DNA of 64,000 nucleotides from Azospirillum sp. TSO35-2. GTDB taxonomy: Bacteria; Pseudomonadota; Alphaproteobacteria; Azospirillales; Azospirillaceae. Where the stretch lies: assembly GCF_003116095.1 (NCBI RefSeq), contig NZ_LGRA01000018.1:580597-644596 (forward strand), read 5' to 3'. The position numbers were made by a program, and so were the translations under genes. The notes beneath the pieces were generated by a model. It was not told where the DNA came from. It was given only the letters and a program-made list of their open reading frames with translations, and did not search any database. Below, in pieces: positions 18,985 to 29,912 of the stretch (positions are counted from its first letter, which is position 1; each line of letters opens with the position of its first letter).

Positions 18985-19230
18985 GGGGGTATGCGCAAGC
19001 TTCGGCTGGGAAGGGAGACCCTTACCTAGCGGATGGCGGCGCGGCGGGCAACGCCCACTCCGGCATGGCAGAACGGCCGGTCGAGCCGGCTGCGACAGGA
19101 CGGGGCGCGGCAAGTGGGCGCAGCGGAGAAACCCCAATGGACACGTGGTGGCGCTTTCCTTACCGGAACGGCTCGTCTAATGAAGACGCTCCGTTCCGCC
19201 TGACCGTCTTTCCAGGAAGCCACAACGCCG

Positions 19231-21438
19231 ATGGCCGCTCCCAGGCCCCATCTCCCGTCCCGTTCCGTCGCCGGCCTGGCGCGGACGATGCGTGGCGGGT
19301 TGGGGTCGGTCCGGTTTCTGATGATGGCCTCCGGCCTCGCCTTCGTCCTGGTGGTGAACGCGCTGATCGGTTACGGGGTGTTCCAGGGGCGGCGCGAGGC
19401 GATCGACGCCGGCGAGCGCGCCACCCGCGACCTCGGCCGCATGCTGGAGGCGCAGACGCTGCGCACCGTCTTCGCGGTGGACCAGCTGTTGCGCGACCTC
19501 ACCTTCGCGCTGAACACCCATGGCGAGGGGCTGCACCGCGGCAGCCCGTTGATCCACGAGCACCTGCGCCAGCGCCGCGACGCCTTTCCCGAGGTCGCCG
19601 ACCTGGTGGTGATCGACCGCGACGGCTTCGTCCTGCACCATTCCGCCGCCGTGCCGCTACCGGCCCTCGCGCTCAACGACCGCGCCTATGTCATCGCGGC
19701 GCGCGACCGCGCCGACACGGACCGGAACGGCCTGTTCGTCGGCGCACCGATCGTCAGCCGGGTGATCCCCGGCACCCGCGTCATCCCGTTCAGCCGGCGC
19801 TGGGCGGCCGACGCCACGCCGGAGGGCGGAGCGGACGGCTTCCGGGGCGTGGTGGCGGCGCTGGTCGACCCGACGCGGCTGGCGGCAACGCTGGAGTCCA
19901 AGCGCATCGACCGCAAGGGCAGCGTCATCCTGGCGCTCGACGACGGCACCGTGCTGCTGGAGCGGCCGCAGGACCGCCTGCACCTCGACAGCCTGGCCGG
20001 CTGGCCGACGATCCGGCAGGCGCTGGCGACGCAGGACGAGGCGACGCTGCGCGACGACGCACCGGTGGCCGGAATGACGGGCGGCCCGGCGGGACGTGTC
20101 GACAGCCTGGTCAGCGTGCGGCGGGTGCAGGGCTATCCCTTCGTCATCGTGGCGACGCTGCCGGTCAGCGCCGCGCTGGCCGACTGGCGACGCGACGCCG
20201 CCGCCTGGACCGCCGTCGGCGCGGTGATGACCATCGCCATCACCCTGCTGACCGTCTTCGTCGTCCGCCAGCACGCCCGGCGCGAGGAGGATCAGGCGCG
20301 GTTGGCCCGCGCCTCCCGCCGGACCCGCGGCATCCTCGATTCCATGCTGGACGCGGTGGTCACCTTCGACACCGTCGGCCGCATCGTCACCTTCAACCGC
20401 GCGGCCGAGCTGATGTTCGGCGTTCCGGAGCGCGCGATGATCGGCCAGCCGATCGAGGCGCTGATCCCCGACGCGCGGGCCGGTGCCAACGACCGCGACC
20501 TGACCGCGCTGCGGCGCGACGGCCGCGCCTTCCCGGTCGGCTTCACCGTCAGCGACCTGCGGCTGGGCGGCGGCCCCTGCGCCCCGGCGGCGGGCGGCAT
20601 CCGGCCGGAGGAGCCGCACATCTTCGTCGGCGTCATCCGCGACATGACCCGCCGCAAGCAGCAGGAGGCGGAACTGATCGCCTCCAAGACCCAGGCGGAG
20701 CTGGCCAACCGGGCGAAGAGCCAGTTCCTCGCCAACATGAGCCACGAGCTGCGCACCCCGCTGAACGCCATCATCGGCTTCGCCGAGGTGCTGGACAGCG
20801 AGTTCTTCGGCACCGTGAACGAGCGGCAGAAGTCCTGCATCACCGACATCCACGACAGCGGCCGGCACCTGCTGGACATCGTCAACGCGGTGCTGGACAT
20901 GTCCAAGCTCGATTCCGGCCAGTTCGAGCTGTGCGAGGAGCCGGTCGAATGCCACGAGGCGGTGGGCCAGTGCCTGATGATGGTGCGCGACCGCGCCGCC
21001 GCCGGCGGGGTGGCCATCCACAACGACCTCGCCGCCGCGGTCGCCACCCTGTGGGTCGACCGCCGGGCCTTCAAGCAGGTGATCCTGAACCTGCTGTCCA
21101 ACGCGGTGAAGTTCACCCCGGCGGGTGGCAATGTCACCGTCGCCGCCGGACGGGACCGGGACGGCGGGTTCCGCCTGACGGTGACCGACACCGGCATCGG
21201 CATCCCGCCGGACTTCATGGCCGACCTGTTCCAGCCCTTCCGCCAGGCGGAGAACGCCGCCAACCGGCGGTTCGAGGGCACCGGGCTGGGCCTGTCGATC
21301 TCCAAGAACTTCATCGACCTGCATGGCGGGACGCTGACCTGCCGCAGCACCCCCGGCGCCGGCACCACCATGACGGTGCGCCTCCCGGCATCGCGGGTGG
21401 TCGACGACCCGACCCACGCCGCCACCGGAACGGTGTAG
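19231..21438 (+). CDS. Membrane sensor histidine kinase with Cache and PAS domains
   Basis: This 735-residue kinase has one membrane segment at about 27-51, a large periplasmic double-Cache-like sensor (about 55-320) and a second membrane segment at about 325-348. A PAS domain (about 365-475) and the transmitter follow. The phosphorylated histidine is H505 in the H-box SHELRTPLN. The ATP-binding N-box NLLSNAVKF lies near 620, with DTGIGIP and GTGLGLSI further on. It should sense a small periplasmic ligand and phosphorylate a response regulator. No regulator gene is adjacent, so the partner is unknown. Confidence 0.88.
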   Translation: MAAPRPHLPSRSVAGLARTMRGGLGSVRFLMMASGLAFVLVVNALIGYGVFQGRREAIDAGERATRDLGRMLEAQTLRTVFAVDQLLRDLTFALNTHGEGLHRGSPLIHEHLRQRRDAFPEVADLVVIDRDGFVLHHSAAVPLPALALNDRAYVIAARDRADTDRNGLFVGAPIVSRVIPGTRVIPFSRRWAADATPEGGADGFRGVVAALVDPTRLAATLESKRIDRKGSVILALDDGTVLLERPQDRLHLDSLAGWPTIRQALATQDEATLRDDAPVAGMTGGPAGRVDSLVSVRRVQGYPFVIVATLPVSAALADWRRDAAAWTAVGAVMTIAITLLTVFVVRQHARREEDQARLARASRRTRGILDSMLDAVVTFDTVGRIVTFNRAAELMFGVPERAMIGQPIEALIPDARAGANDRDLTALRRDGRAFPVGFTVSDLRLGGGPCAPAAGGIRPEEPHIFVGVIRDMTRRKQQEAELIASKTQAELANRAKSQFLANMSHELRTPLNAIIGFAEVLDSEFFGTVNERQKSCITDIHDSGRHLLDIVNAVLDMSKLDSGQFELCEEPVECHEAVGQCLMMVRDRAAAGGVAIHNDLAAAVATLWVDRRAFKQVILNLLSNAVKFTPAGGNVTVAAGRDRDGGFRLTVTDTGIGIPPDFMADLFQPFRQAENAANRRFEGTGLGLSISKNFIDLHGGTLTCRSTPGAGTTMTVRLPASRVVDDPTHAATGTV

Positions 21439-21459
21439 GCGGGCCGGTGTCGGAACGGG

Positions 21460-22320
21460 TCAGCGCAGGCGGGTGGCGGTGAAGCGCCGCTTGGGCGCGA
21501 CGAAGTCGTCCTGCGCGGCGATCAGTTGAAGCTCGCGCGTGCCCATCCGCTTGGTCGTCTCGAAGATGGCGAAGATCGCCGCCGCCGCCTTTTCCAGCGC
21601 GTCGGCCGGGTCGAAGGCGGTCAGGTAATGGGCGAGGAACAGCGCCGCCACCGCGTCGCCCGACCCGTTGGGCGGCGGGTCGAAGACCAGACGCGGCGTC
21701 GCCACCAGCCAGGCGCCGTCGGTGCCGTCCACCAGCATCTCGATGCTATCGGCGTCGGCGTCGCTGCGGGTCAGGCTGGTCACCAGAACCAGCCGCGGCC
21801 CGCGCGCCCGCAGCGCCGCGGTCGCCGCCAGCGCGTCGTCCAGCGTGGAGACGGTGCGGTCGGTCAGATACTCCAGCTCGAACTGGTTCGGCGTCATCAG
21901 GTCGGCGGCGGGCACCGCGTGCTCCTTGATGAACTCCGGCAGGCCGGGCCGCACGAAGAAGCCGCGGCCGACATCGCCCATCACCGGGTCGCAGCAATAG
22001 ACCGCCTTGGGGTTGGCGGCCTTGACCCGCGCCGCCGTCTCGACGATCACCTGACCCAGCCCGACGTCGCCCATATAGCCGGACAGCACCGCGTCGAAGG
22101 TCGGCAGCACGCCGCGGGCGTCGATGCCGTCGACCACGTCGGCGATGTGCTCCGCCGTGAAGACCTGCCCGGTCCAGGCGCCGTAGCCGGTGTGGTTGGA
22201 GAACTGGACGGTGTTCACCGCCACGGCGTCGATGCCCAGCCGTTGCAGCGGGAACACCGCGGCCCGGTTGCCGACATAGCCATAGGCGACGTGCGATTGG
22301 ATGGTGAGGACGGTCTTCAT
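21460..22320 (-). CDS. pdxY: Pyridoxal kinase
   Basis: This 286-residue ribokinase-like enzyme phosphorylates pyridoxal in the B6 salvage pathway. Visible features are the N-terminal [10 protein letters not shown] motif, the DPVMGD metal-binding stretch, and the catalytic NGSGDA region near the C-terminus. In that motif GSGD carries the catalytic aspartate. The frame extends 42 codons upstream, but the ATG at 22320 gives the standard start [11 protein letters not shown]. It is convergent with the sensor kinase gene. Confidence 0.92.
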   Translation of the reverse strand: MKTVLTIQSHVAYGYVGNRAAVFPLQRLGIDAVAVNTVQFSNHTGYGAWTGQVFTAEHIADVVDGIDARGVLPTFDAVLSGYMGDVGLGQVIVETAARVKAANPKAVYCCDPVMGDVGRGFFVRPGLPEFIKEHAVPAADLMTPNQFELEYLTDRTVSTLDDALAATAALRARGPRLVLVTSLTRSDADADSIEMLVDGTDGAWLVATPRLVFDPPPNGSGDAVAALFLAHYLTAFDPADALEKAAAAIFAIFETTKRMGTRELQLIAAQDDFVAPKRRFTATRLR

Positions 22321-22526
22321 GGGGCAAGAGCCTATGCGACGCCCCGCCAACGGTAAAGCCGCCGACTCCGGCCCCGTCCACCCGGCCAGGGGCATGGCTG
22401 CCATGCGTGGACGTTCGACCGAACGGGCTGTGGCGGCGTGGCCCATGGACAGCGCCGGGGCGCGCGGCTAAAGCTGGCCGCACCAACCGTTCGCCTTTTC
22501 CCACTCGCAGTTTCCGGGACACCGCC

Positions 22527-23408
22527 ATGGTCATGACCGTCCGCCCCCGCCGCAGCGTGCTCTACATGCCGGGCTCGAACGCCCGCGCCCTGGAGAAGGG
22601 GCGCAGCCTGCCCGCCGACGGGCTGATCCTCGACCTGGAGGACGCGGTGGCGCCCGACGCCAAGGCCACCGCCCGCGACACCATCGCCCAGGCGCTGGCC
22701 GGCGGCGGCTATGGCGGGCGCGAGCTGATCGTCCGCACCAACGGGCTGAACACCCCCTGGGGCTACGACGACCTGCGGATGGCGGCGACCAGCGGCGCCG
22801 ACGCCGTGCTGCTGCCGAAGGTGGAGAGCGCCGACGCCGTCCGGCAAGCCGAAGCGGTGCTGCGCGCCGCAGGATCTCCGGACAGCCAGACGATCTGGTG
22901 CATGATGGAGACGCCGCTCGGCGTCCTGAACGCCAAGGAGATCGCCGGCGCCTCCCCCGCCGTCGGCGCGCTGGTGCTTGGCACCTCGGACCTCGCCAAG
23001 GACCTGCACGCCGCCCACACGGCGCAGCGGCTGCCGATGATCACCAGCCTTGGCCTGTGCCTGCTGGCGGCGCGGGCCTACGGGTTGGCGATCCTGGATG
23101 GCGTGCATCTCGACCTGAACGACGACGAGGGCTTCGCCGCCTCCTGCCGGCAGGGACGCGAGTTGGGATTCGACGGCAAGACGCTGATCCACCCCAAGAC
23201 CATCGCCGCCTGCAACGCCGCCTTCGCCCCCGACGCTGGCGAGATCGCCCACGCCCACCGCATCATCGCCGCGCACGCCGAGGCGGCGGCCGCCGGAAAG
23301 GGCGTGGTGCTGGTCGACGGCAAGCTGGTGGAGAACCTGCACGTCGAGAACGCCCGACGCCTGGTTGCGCTGGCCGACGCCATCAGCCGGCTCGACGCGA
23401 TAGAATAA
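22527..23408 (+). CDS. HpcH/HpaI-family CoA ester lyase (CitE/malyl-CoA lyase-like)
   Basis: This 293-residue TIM-barrel protein belongs to the CitE/malyl-CoA lyase group. Visible motifs are RSVLYMPG at the start, the DLEDAV acidic metal-binding segment and the MMETPLGVLN strand. GFDGKTLIHP near the C-terminus is typical of this family. Likely reactions are cleavage or hydrolysis of (S)-citramalyl-, malyl- or beta-methylmalyl-CoA. I cannot choose between them from sequence. The start at 22527 (MVMTV) is taken because the upstream extension is shadow-like. It is divergent from pdxY. Confidence 0.85.
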   Translation: MVMTVRPRRSVLYMPGSNARALEKGRSLPADGLILDLEDAVAPDAKATARDTIAQALAGGGYGGRELIVRTNGLNTPWGYDDLRMAATSGADAVLLPKVESADAVRQAEAVLRAAGSPDSQTIWCMMETPLGVLNAKEIAGASPAVGALVLGTSDLAKDLHAAHTAQRLPMITSLGLCLLAARAYGLAILDGVHLDLNDDEGFAASCRQGRELGFDGKTLIHPKTIAACNAAFAPDAGEIAHAHRIIAAHAEAAAAGKGVVLVDGKLVENLHVENARRLVALADAISRLDAIE

Positions 23409-23510
23409 GATCGCGCACCAAACGTTCCGTTGCGGAATCTGTTCGTCGGTTGGAACCAACCGCCCGTCTGCCCGGTTGTCCATTCAACAAGGCACAGTCG
23501 GAGGTTGGTT

Positions 23511-23801
23511 ATGGCCTCGAAAGAGAGCGGTCGCACGTCCGGCCGCGGATTCGCGTCGATGGACCCCGATCGGCAACGCCAGATCGCCAGCAAAGGCGGT
23601 GAAAGCGTGCCGGCCGACAAACGCAGCTTTTCAAAGAACCCGGAACTCGCCGCAGAGGCTGGGCGCAAAGGGGGGCGCAGCGTGCCCGCCTCGTCGCGCA
23701 GCTTCTCGAAGAACCCCTCGCTGGCGGCGGAAGCCGGTCGCAAGGGCGGACAGGCGAGCCACGGCGGCCGCACGGCCGACCGCCCGGCCGGGAGCGATTG
23801 A
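23511..23801 (+). CDS. KGG-repeat stress protein
   Basis: This very hydrophilic protein of 96 residues has three KGG-repeat units. Each pairs a basic-acidic helix with GRKGG or ASKGG, and two are near-identical (SFSKNP-x-LAAEAGRKGG). It resembles the stress-induced KGG/GsiB-type proteins, which are linked to desiccation and general stress survival. A tcggagg ribosome-binding site precedes the chosen ATG. The open frame starts 27 codons earlier without such a site. A strong terminator follows directly. The molecular role of this family is not established. Confidence 0.85.
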   Translation: MASKESGRTSGRGFASMDPDRQRQIASKGGESVPADKRSFSKNPELAAEAGRKGGRSVPASSRSFSKNPSLAAEAGRKGGQASHGGRTADRPAGSD

Positions 23802-23820
23802 AGGCTTGCATGGGAGCATG

Positions 23821-23859
23821 AAAAAGCCTCCGCCCTCGGATTGAGGACGGAGGCTTTTT
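23821..23859. terminator. Bidirectional rho-independent terminator
   Basis: The arms aaaaagcctccgccctc and gaggacggaggcttttt form a near-perfect stem with A- and T-runs on either side. It can therefore stop the KGG gene from the left and the minus-strand leuB gene from the right. Confidence 0.9.
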
Positions 23860-23913
23860 CGCTCAAGCCGTCAGGCCGGAGAGGCCATCAAGCCAATCGG
23901 CCCATCAAGCCGA

Positions 23914-25029
23914 TCAGGACGCGACCTTGTCCAGCTCGCGCAGGATCGAGTCACCCATCACCGTGGTGGAGCAGCGCGCCATGCCCGGGGCCATGATGTC
24001 GGCCGTGCGCATGCCGCCGCCCAGCACGTTCTGGATGGCCTTTTCGATCAGCTTGGCGTCCTCGTCCAGGTTGAACGAGTAGCGCAGGCACATCGCGAAG
24101 GACAGCAGGGTCGCGCAGGGGTTGGCCAGGTCGCGGCCGGCGATGTCCGGGGCAGAGCCGTGCACCGGCTCGTACAGCGCCTTGCGGCTGCCGTTCGCGT
24201 CCGGGGCGCCGAGCGAGGCCGACGGCAGCATGCCGAGCGAGCCGGTCATCATCGCCGCCTCGTCCGACAGGATGTCGCCGAACAGGTTGTCGGTGACGAT
24301 CACGTCGAACTGCTTCGGGTTCTTCAGCAGCTGCATGGCGCCGTTGTCGGCGTACATGTGGCTCAGCTCGACGTCCTGGAACTCCTCCTGGTGGAGCTTG
24401 GTCACTTCCTGCCGCCACAGCAGGCCGGACTCCATGACGTTCGCCTTCTCCATCGAGCAGAGCTTGTTGCCGCGCTTGCGGGCCAGCTCGAACGCGACGC
24501 GGGCGACGCGGCGGATTTCCGACGTCGTGTAGACCTGGGTGTTGACGCCGCGGCGCTCGCCGTTGCCGATGTCGGTGATGCCGCGCGGCTCACCGAAATA
24601 GACGCCGCCGGTCAGCTCGCGCACGATCAGGATGTCGAGGCCGCGGATGACGTCGGCCTTCAGGGTCGAGGCGTCGACCAGCGCGTCGAACACCACCGCC
24701 GGGCGCAGGTTGGCGAACAGGCCGAGTTCCTTGCGCAGGGCCAGCAGGCCGGCTTCCGGACGCTTGGTGTAGTCGGTGGGGTTGTCCCACTTCGGGCCGC
24801 CGACGGCGCCCAGCATCACCGCGTCCGCCGCCAGCGCTTCGGCCAGCGTCGCGTCCGACAGCGGCACGCCGTGGGCGTCGATCGCCGCGCCGCCGACCAG
24901 ACCTTCGGACACGTCGAAGGTGACCTTGCGCTTGCGGTCCATCCAGTCGACGACCCGGCGGACCTGGCGCATCACCTCCGGACCGATGCCGTCACCGGGG
25001 AGGAACAGAAGCTTCTTATTGGCGGGCAT
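23914..25029 (-). CDS. leuB: 3-isopropylmalate dehydrogenase
   Basis: LeuB oxidatively decarboxylates 3-isopropylmalate in leucine biosynthesis. The 371-residue protein has the N-terminal [10 protein letters not shown] motif and the signature region [16 protein letters not shown] with its metal-binding aspartates. The substrate-binding arginines lie in REL and similar segments. Full family length. It lies 72 bases downstream of leuD's stop and is probably co-transcribed with it. A bidirectional terminator follows. Confidence 0.97.
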   Translation of the reverse strand: MPANKKLLFLPGDGIGPEVMRQVRRVVDWMDRKRKVTFDVSEGLVGGAAIDAHGVPLSDATLAEALAADAVMLGAVGGPKWDNPTDYTKRPEAGLLALRKELGLFANLRPAVVFDALVDASTLKADVIRGLDILIVRELTGGVYFGEPRGITDIGNGERRGVNTQVYTTSEIRRVARVAFELARKRGNKLCSMEKANVMESGLLWRQEVTKLHQEEFQDVELSHMYADNGAMQLLKNPKQFDVIVTDNLFGDILSDEAAMMTGSLGMLPSASLGAPDANGSRKALYEPVHGSAPDIAGRDLANPCATLLSFAMCLRYSFNLDEDAKLIEKAIQNVLGGGMRTADIMAPGMARCSTTVMGDSILRELDKVAS

Positions 25030-25101
25030 GGCGCACGCACTCCCAAAAAGTCAGACGTCAAGAAGACAGGGCTGTGGAAATCGGGGGCTGGACGGGGGCG
25101 G

Positions 25102-25713
25102 TCAGCCCCACATCCACGGCTGGCCGGCGCGCTGCTTGCCCTCGTACCCGTCGATCTGGCCGACCTGCTGAAGCGTCAGGCCGATGTCGTCCAGGCCGTT
25201 CAGCAGGCAATGCTTGCGGAACGGGTCCAGCTCGAAGGTGATGGAGCCGCCGTCGGGGCCGGTGATGGTCTGCTTCTCAAGGTCGACCGTTATGACGGCG
25301 TTCGACCCGCGCGACGCGTCGTCGAGCAGCAGGTCGACCTGCTCCTTCGGCAACTTGATCGGCAGGATGCCGTTCTTGAAACAGTTGTTGTAGAAGATGT
25401 CGGCGAAGCTGGGGGCGATGATGCAGCGGATGCCGAAGTCGGCCAGCGCCCACGGCGCATGCTCCCGCGAGGAGCCGCAGCCGAAATTGTCGCCGGACAC
25501 CAGAATGCTGGCGCCGCGGTAGGCCGGCTTGTTCAGGACGAAGTCCGGGATCTCCTGCCCATCGGGGGTGTAACGCATCTCGTCGAACAGATGCTTGCCC
25601 AGCCCCGTCCGCTTGATGGTCTTCAGGAACTGCTTCGGGATGATCATGTCGGTGTCGACGTTGATCATCGGCAGCGGCGCCGCAACGCCGGTGAGAACCG
25701 TGAACTTATCCAT
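25102..25713 (-). CDS. leuD: 3-isopropylmalate dehydratase small subunit
   Basis: LeuD is the small subunit of isopropylmalate isomerase. It supplies the swivelling domain to the Fe-S large subunit LeuC. The 203 residues include the conserved [12 protein letters not shown], the [13 protein letters not shown] loop and a C-terminal hydrophobic tail. I chose the ATG at 25713 (MDKFTVLTG). The frame runs 24 codons further upstream without family support. leuC is not next to it, because the upstream neighbour is a convergent-facing MFS gene on the same strand. leuC must therefore be elsewhere. Confidence 0.96.
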   Translation of the reverse strand: MDKFTVLTGVAAPLPMINVDTDMIIPKQFLKTIKRTGLGKHLFDEMRYTPDGQEIPDFVLNKPAYRGASILVSGDNFGCGSSREHAPWALADFGIRCIIAPSFADIFYNNCFKNGILPIKLPKEQVDLLLDDASRGSNAVITVDLEKQTITGPDGGSITFELDPFRKHCLLNGLDDIGLTLQQVGQIDGYEGKQRAGQPWMWG

Positions 25714-25854
25714 CGCCAGAAATCCTGTCGCGCAAGAAGGCGCAAGCGTGCGCATGCAGAGCGTGGTGAATAGCAGACCGAACAAGCCATTGCCAGAGGA
25801 AGCTTGCCCTTTTCCCCACGCGCGGCGAGCGAACAGGCATGCGCAAATGCGCCA

Positions 25855-27135
25855 TTACGCATGATTCTTGCGCAAAACCCCCGCCGATTCAGCCCTGAAG
25901 CGCAACGCCAGGACCAAGGCCGCCGCCAGCGCGCCGATCGCCAGCAGGAAGGACAGCCACAGCGCCGCCGCGTCGCCGAACCGTTCGATGACCAGCGCGT
26001 ACAGCAGCGGGGCCAGCGCCGAGGCGAAAAAGCCGGGGGTGATGAGGCGCCCGACGGTCTGACCATAGTGCGCCGGGTCGAACAGCACCAGCGGCAAGGC
26101 GCCGCGCACGATGGTGACCAGCCCATTGCCGGCGCCGAACAGCAGGGCGAAGGCGATCCCGGCCGCCGGCGTCGCCCCGAACGCGACGGGAAGCGGGAAT
26201 CCGGGCACCACCAGCGCGGTCGCCAGGATGGCCAGCCCGAAGGCCGACAGGCGCTTGCCGAACTGGATCTCGGCCAGACGGGCGGCCGACTGGCCGACGC
26301 CGCGCAGCGTGGACACCCACACCGCCAGGGCCGGCGCCATGCCGAGCCCGCCCAGCAGCCCGATCATGTGGGCGGACATCCCCGAATTCAGCATGCCGGT
26401 CAGCGCCACGATCAGCGCGTAGAGGACCGGGGCCAGCCGGGACGGCGGCGCCGACGGCGCGGGGGTGGGTGATGGCCGGCCGGATGGCGCCGGCGCGGCC
26501 TCCACATGACGGTCCGCCGGGATCTGGCGGTGCAGCGGCACCGTCGCCAGGGCCAGCACCGCATAGGCGCACAACGCGCCGCGCCAGCCGACCGCGTCCG
26601 CCAGCCCCTGCCCGACCGGCCACATCACGGTGGAGGCCAGCCCGCCGAGCAGGGTGATCTGCGAGATCGGCGTGCGCGCCGCGCGGCCGCCGATGCGGGC
26701 CAGCGCGGCGAAGGCGGCGTCGTACAGCGTCATCCGCATGGCGAGGCCGAGCACGATCCAGGCGGCGTAATAGGCGACCAGTTCCTGCGCCAGCGCCAGC
26801 CCCAGGCACCCGGCCGCCATCAGGACCGAGCCGGCGACCATCACCGGCCGGCCACCCCGCCGGTCGATGCCGCGCCCGACGCGGGACGACACCAGCCCCA
26901 TGACGATCAGCGCCACGGTGAAGCCGCCATGGATCGCCGGCAGCCCATGCCCCAGATCGGCGGCCATCGCCACGCCGAACAGGCCGATCAGGTAATAGGA
27001 CACGCCCCAGCACAGAAGCTGCGACAGCCCCAGCGCCCACACCAGCCGCGCCGGCACCGCCGAATCATCGCGCCGGACTCCGTTCCGTTGCTCCACGCCC
27101 CACCATTCCGCCGGTCGATGTTTGATGAGCCCCAC
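25855..27135 (-). CDS. MFS transporter
   Basis: This 426-residue membrane protein has about twelve hydrophobic segments in two halves, joined by a proline-rich cytoplasmic loop (about 205-235). An MFS loop motif, [15 protein letters not shown], lies between segments 2 and 3. The substrate is unknown. The frame opens with GTG at 27135. Another GTG about 13 codons later would give a shorter N-terminus, and neither has a strong ribosome-binding site. It is divergent from the broken LysR gene, which probably regulated it. Confidence 0.8.
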   Translation of the reverse strand: MGLIKHRPAEWWGVEQRNGVRRDDSAVPARLVWALGLSQLLCWGVSYYLIGLFGVAMAADLGHGLPAIHGGFTVALIVMGLVSSRVGRGIDRRGGRPVMVAGSVLMAAGCLGLALAQELVAYYAAWIVLGLAMRMTLYDAAFAALARIGGRAARTPISQITLLGGLASTVMWPVGQGLADAVGWRGALCAYAVLALATVPLHRQIPADRHVEAAPAPSGRPSPTPAPSAPPSRLAPVLYALIVALTGMLNSGMSAHMIGLLGGLGMAPALAVWVSTLRGVGQSAARLAEIQFGKRLSAFGLAILATALVVPGFPLPVAFGATPAAGIAFALLFGAGNGLVTIVRGALPLVLFDPAHYGQTVGRLITPGFFASALAPLLYALVIERFGDAAALWLSFLLAIGALAAALVLALRFRAESAGVLRKNHA

Positions 27136-27202
27136 GGTAGCGGCCGCCCGCCCTCCCGAAAAACGACTTGTTCTGCGGCGACCCTTGAGAAAAAATCAAC
27201 GG

Positions 27203-28096
27203 ATGCCCAGCCCCCTCCCCCCGCTCAACGCGCTACGCACCTTCGTGGCGGCGGCGCGCCACGGCAGCTTCCGCGCCGCCGCCGACGAGCTGTGCGTCAC
27301 CACCGGCGCCGTCAGCCGGCAGATCCGCCTGCTGGAGGAGTGACTGGGGCTGGCTCTGTTCGACCGGTCGCGCCGGCAGGTCCGGCTGACCCCGTTCGGC
27401 GCCCGCTATTTCGTGCGGGTCGCCGACCTGTTCGACCAGTTGGCCACCGCCACCGGCACGCTGGGGGAGGTCGACGCCCGGCGCACCGTCCATCTCGACT
27501 GCATCCCGACCTTCGCGATGCACTGGCTGCTGCCCCGGCTGCCAGCCTTCAAGGCGGCTTTTCCCGACGTCGAGCTGTCGCTGTTCACCGCCCCGGACCG
27601 GATCGACCTGTCGCGCCCGCTCGACTACGCCATCCGCCGCGATCCCGGTCATTTCGGCGGCCTGACGCCCACCCCGCTGATGGTCGAGCGCTCGGCGCCG
27701 GTGTGCAGCCCGCGCCTGCTGGCCGAACTGGACGTGGCGGCGATGCCGGACGGGCTGGCGGAGCGCACCATCATCACCATCCGGGCCCGCCCCGACCTGT
27801 GGCTGCACTGGTGCGCCGCCAACCGGATCGGCGCCGACCGGCTGCGCAACCGGCTGGAGGTCGACCACACCTTTGTCGCCATCCAGGCGGCGGAGGATGG
27901 CTTGGGAATAGCGCTGGTGCCGCTGCTGTTCATCGACCAGCGGCTGGCCGGCGGCCGGCTCGTCACCATTCCGGGCTGCCCGGCGGTGGAGACCGGGCGC
28001 TATTTCCTGCTGGAGCATTACCACCGCGATCATGTCGCCCTGCCGGGGCTGCCCGACTGGCTGCGCCGGCAGGACGCAGCCGTTTCACCGGGCTGA
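27203..28096 (+). pseudogene. LysR-family regulator (GcvA-like) interrupted by in-frame TGA
   Basis: A LysR-type regulator can be read through 27203-28096 in a single frame. The frame is broken only by a TGA at 27341-27343 (codon 47). The helix-turn-helix ends in RQIRLLEE before the stop, and LGLALFDRSRRQVRLT follows straight after it. Relatives usually carry a tryptophan or glutamine there, so a TGG-to-TGA change is likely. The C-terminal effector-binding domain is intact. The first part starts at ATG 27203, with a GcvA-like [11 protein letters not shown] beginning. It is either a recent nonsense mutant or a sequencing error. It diverges from the MFS gene. Confidence 0.85.
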
Positions 28097-28208
28097 CGCG
28101 CCCCGACCGCCATGGCAGCCGTCACGGCGGCCCTTGCGGTGGACGTGGCAGCCGCCTACCAAGTCGCCACCCGTGCGTTCCCCCAACGACCAAGGCCCAG
28201 CCGATCCG

Positions 28209-29834
28209 ATGTCCACCCTCGACGACGACCGCCGCGCCCGCCTCGCCGGCCGGGCTTTCCTGCTGCTGGCGCCGCTGGCCTACGGGCTGCTGACGCTGGC
28301 CTTCGGCATGGACGCCAACTGGGACCTGCGGAACTACCACTGGTACAACGGCTACGCGATGCTGACCGGGCGGATCGGGCGGGATCTGCTGCCGGCGCAG
28401 ATGCCGACCTTCTACAGCCCGCTGCTGGACGTGCCCTTCTACCTGCTGGCCAGCCATCTGCCGGCGCGGGTGGCCGGGTTCATCTGGGGAACGGTCCAGG
28501 GCGTTAACCTGTCGCTGCTGTTCCTGCTGGCATCGTCCTGCCTGCGGAATGGTCCGGCTCTGCAACGAACCTTGATCGCCATGGCACTGGCGGTGATGGG
28601 CGGGCTGGGCGGCGGCACGCTCGGGCTGATCGGCACCACCTTTCAGGACAACGTCGTCAGCCTGGGCGTGCTGGGGGCGCTGGTGGTGGTCGCGCGTGGG
28701 CTGCCCGGGATTCTCGACGGACGGGCGCTGCCGGCGTTCGGGCGGGTGGCGGCGGCCGGGCTGTTCGCCGGGGCGGCGATGGGGCTGAAGAATCCGACGG
28801 TGATCTACGCCGTCGGCCTCTGCCTCGCCTTCCTGGCGCTGCCCGCGGCGCCGTGGCGGCGGCTGTGGCTGGCCTTCTTCTTCGGGATCGGGGTGCTGGG
28901 CGGGCTGGCGTTGGGCGGCGGGGTCTGGATGGCCCATCTGTGGCACGATTACGGGAACCCGGTGTTCCCGCACATGAACCACATCTTCAAGTCGCCTTTC
29001 GCCGCGCTGTCCGACTACGTCAATGTCGGCTTCTTCCCGCCGAGCCTGCTGGCGCGGCTGTTCTTCCCGTTCGTCTTCACCGTCTCGCCCCTGACGGTGG
29101 GCGAGGTGCCATGGTTCGACCTGCGGGTGCTGGCGCTGTTCGTTCTGGTACCGGTCGGATTCGTCGGCGTCCTGGCCGGCCGATCGTTGGGAAAGCGGAA
29201 TGACTGGCTGACCGAGGGGCCGGCGACGCGTTACCTGCTGGTGGCGCTGACCGTCACCTACGCGCTGTGGGTGGTGATGTTCTGCATCTACCGCTACCTC
29301 GTGCCGCTGGAGATGCTGGCGCCATTGGCGCTGGTGATGGCGGTGGGGCTGCTGCCGCTGGCGCACCGGCTGCGCATCGGGCTGGCGGTGGCGCTGCTGG
29401 CGCTGGTGCAACTGACGGTGCAGCCGGCCGACTGGGGCCGCATCCCCTGGCCCACCGGCGCGGACCAGCGCTGGGTGACGGCGGAGGTGCCGCCGATCGA
29501 GGACGCGGACGACACCATGGTGCTGATGGCCGGCTATTGGGCCATCGCGCACGTCATCCCGTCCTTTCCGCCGCGAACCACCTTCGTGCGCATCCAGTCC
29601 AACTTCCTGCAGCCGGATTCGGTCGGCAACGGCTATCTCGCCATCCTGAAGGACAAGGTGGCGGCCCACCGCGGCCCGTTCCTGATGCTGAGCACCGTCC
29701 CCGACACGGCCGGAGCCGCCAAGGCGGCGGCGCTGATGGGGCTGCGGCTCGATCCGCAGCGCTGCCGGGTGATCCCCAACAATCTCGGGGAACCCCTCAA
29801 CTTGTGTACAGTCTCCCGGGAGACAGTGGAATAA
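28209..29834 (+). CDS. Polytopic membrane protein, GtrC-like glycosyltransferase candidate
   Basis: This 541-residue protein has about ten to twelve membrane segments spread over its length and a soluble C-terminal part of about 110 residues. An acidic GMDANWDLRNYHWYN stretch in the first periplasmic loop resembles the catalytic loop of GT-C fold glycosyltransferases. Similarity is too weak for a named family. The next two genes encode a GtrB-like GT2 enzyme and a GtrA flippase, so a GtrC-type role is likely: moving a sugar from undecaprenyl phosphate to a surface glycan. I chose the ATG at 28209, because the upstream frame overlaps the LysR remnant. Confidence 0.6.
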   Translation: MSTLDDDRRARLAGRAFLLLAPLAYGLLTLAFGMDANWDLRNYHWYNGYAMLTGRIGRDLLPAQMPTFYSPLLDVPFYLLASHLPARVAGFIWGTVQGVNLSLLFLLASSCLRNGPALQRTLIAMALAVMGGLGGGTLGLIGTTFQDNVVSLGVLGALVVVARGLPGILDGRALPAFGRVAAAGLFAGAAMGLKNPTVIYAVGLCLAFLALPAAPWRRLWLAFFFGIGVLGGLALGGGVWMAHLWHDYGNPVFPHMNHIFKSPFAALSDYVNVGFFPPSLLARLFFPFVFTVSPLTVGEVPWFDLRVLALFVLVPVGFVGVLAGRSLGKRNDWLTEGPATRYLLVALTVTYALWVVMFCIYRYLVPLEMLAPLALVMAVGLLPLAHRLRIGLAVALLALVQLTVQPADWGRIPWPTGADQRWVTAEVPPIEDADDTMVLMAGYWAIAHVIPSFPPRTTFVRIQSNFLQPDSVGNGYLAILKDKVAAHRGPFLMLSTVPDTAGAAKAAALMGLRLDPQRCRVIPNNLGEPLNLCTVSRETVE

Positions 29835-29912
29835 TCGCCCCGTTTGTGCTGTTTATCGCCCCGTCATCACTCCGCGCCGCCCCTGCCCTTTTCCGAGCCC
29901 GAAGCCCCGACC

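Noticed and set aside
29811..29824. Perfect palindrome gtctcccgggagac
   Set aside because: It lies at the end of the polytopic membrane protein gene with no T-run, and a 14-base GC-rich palindrome is not remarkable here.
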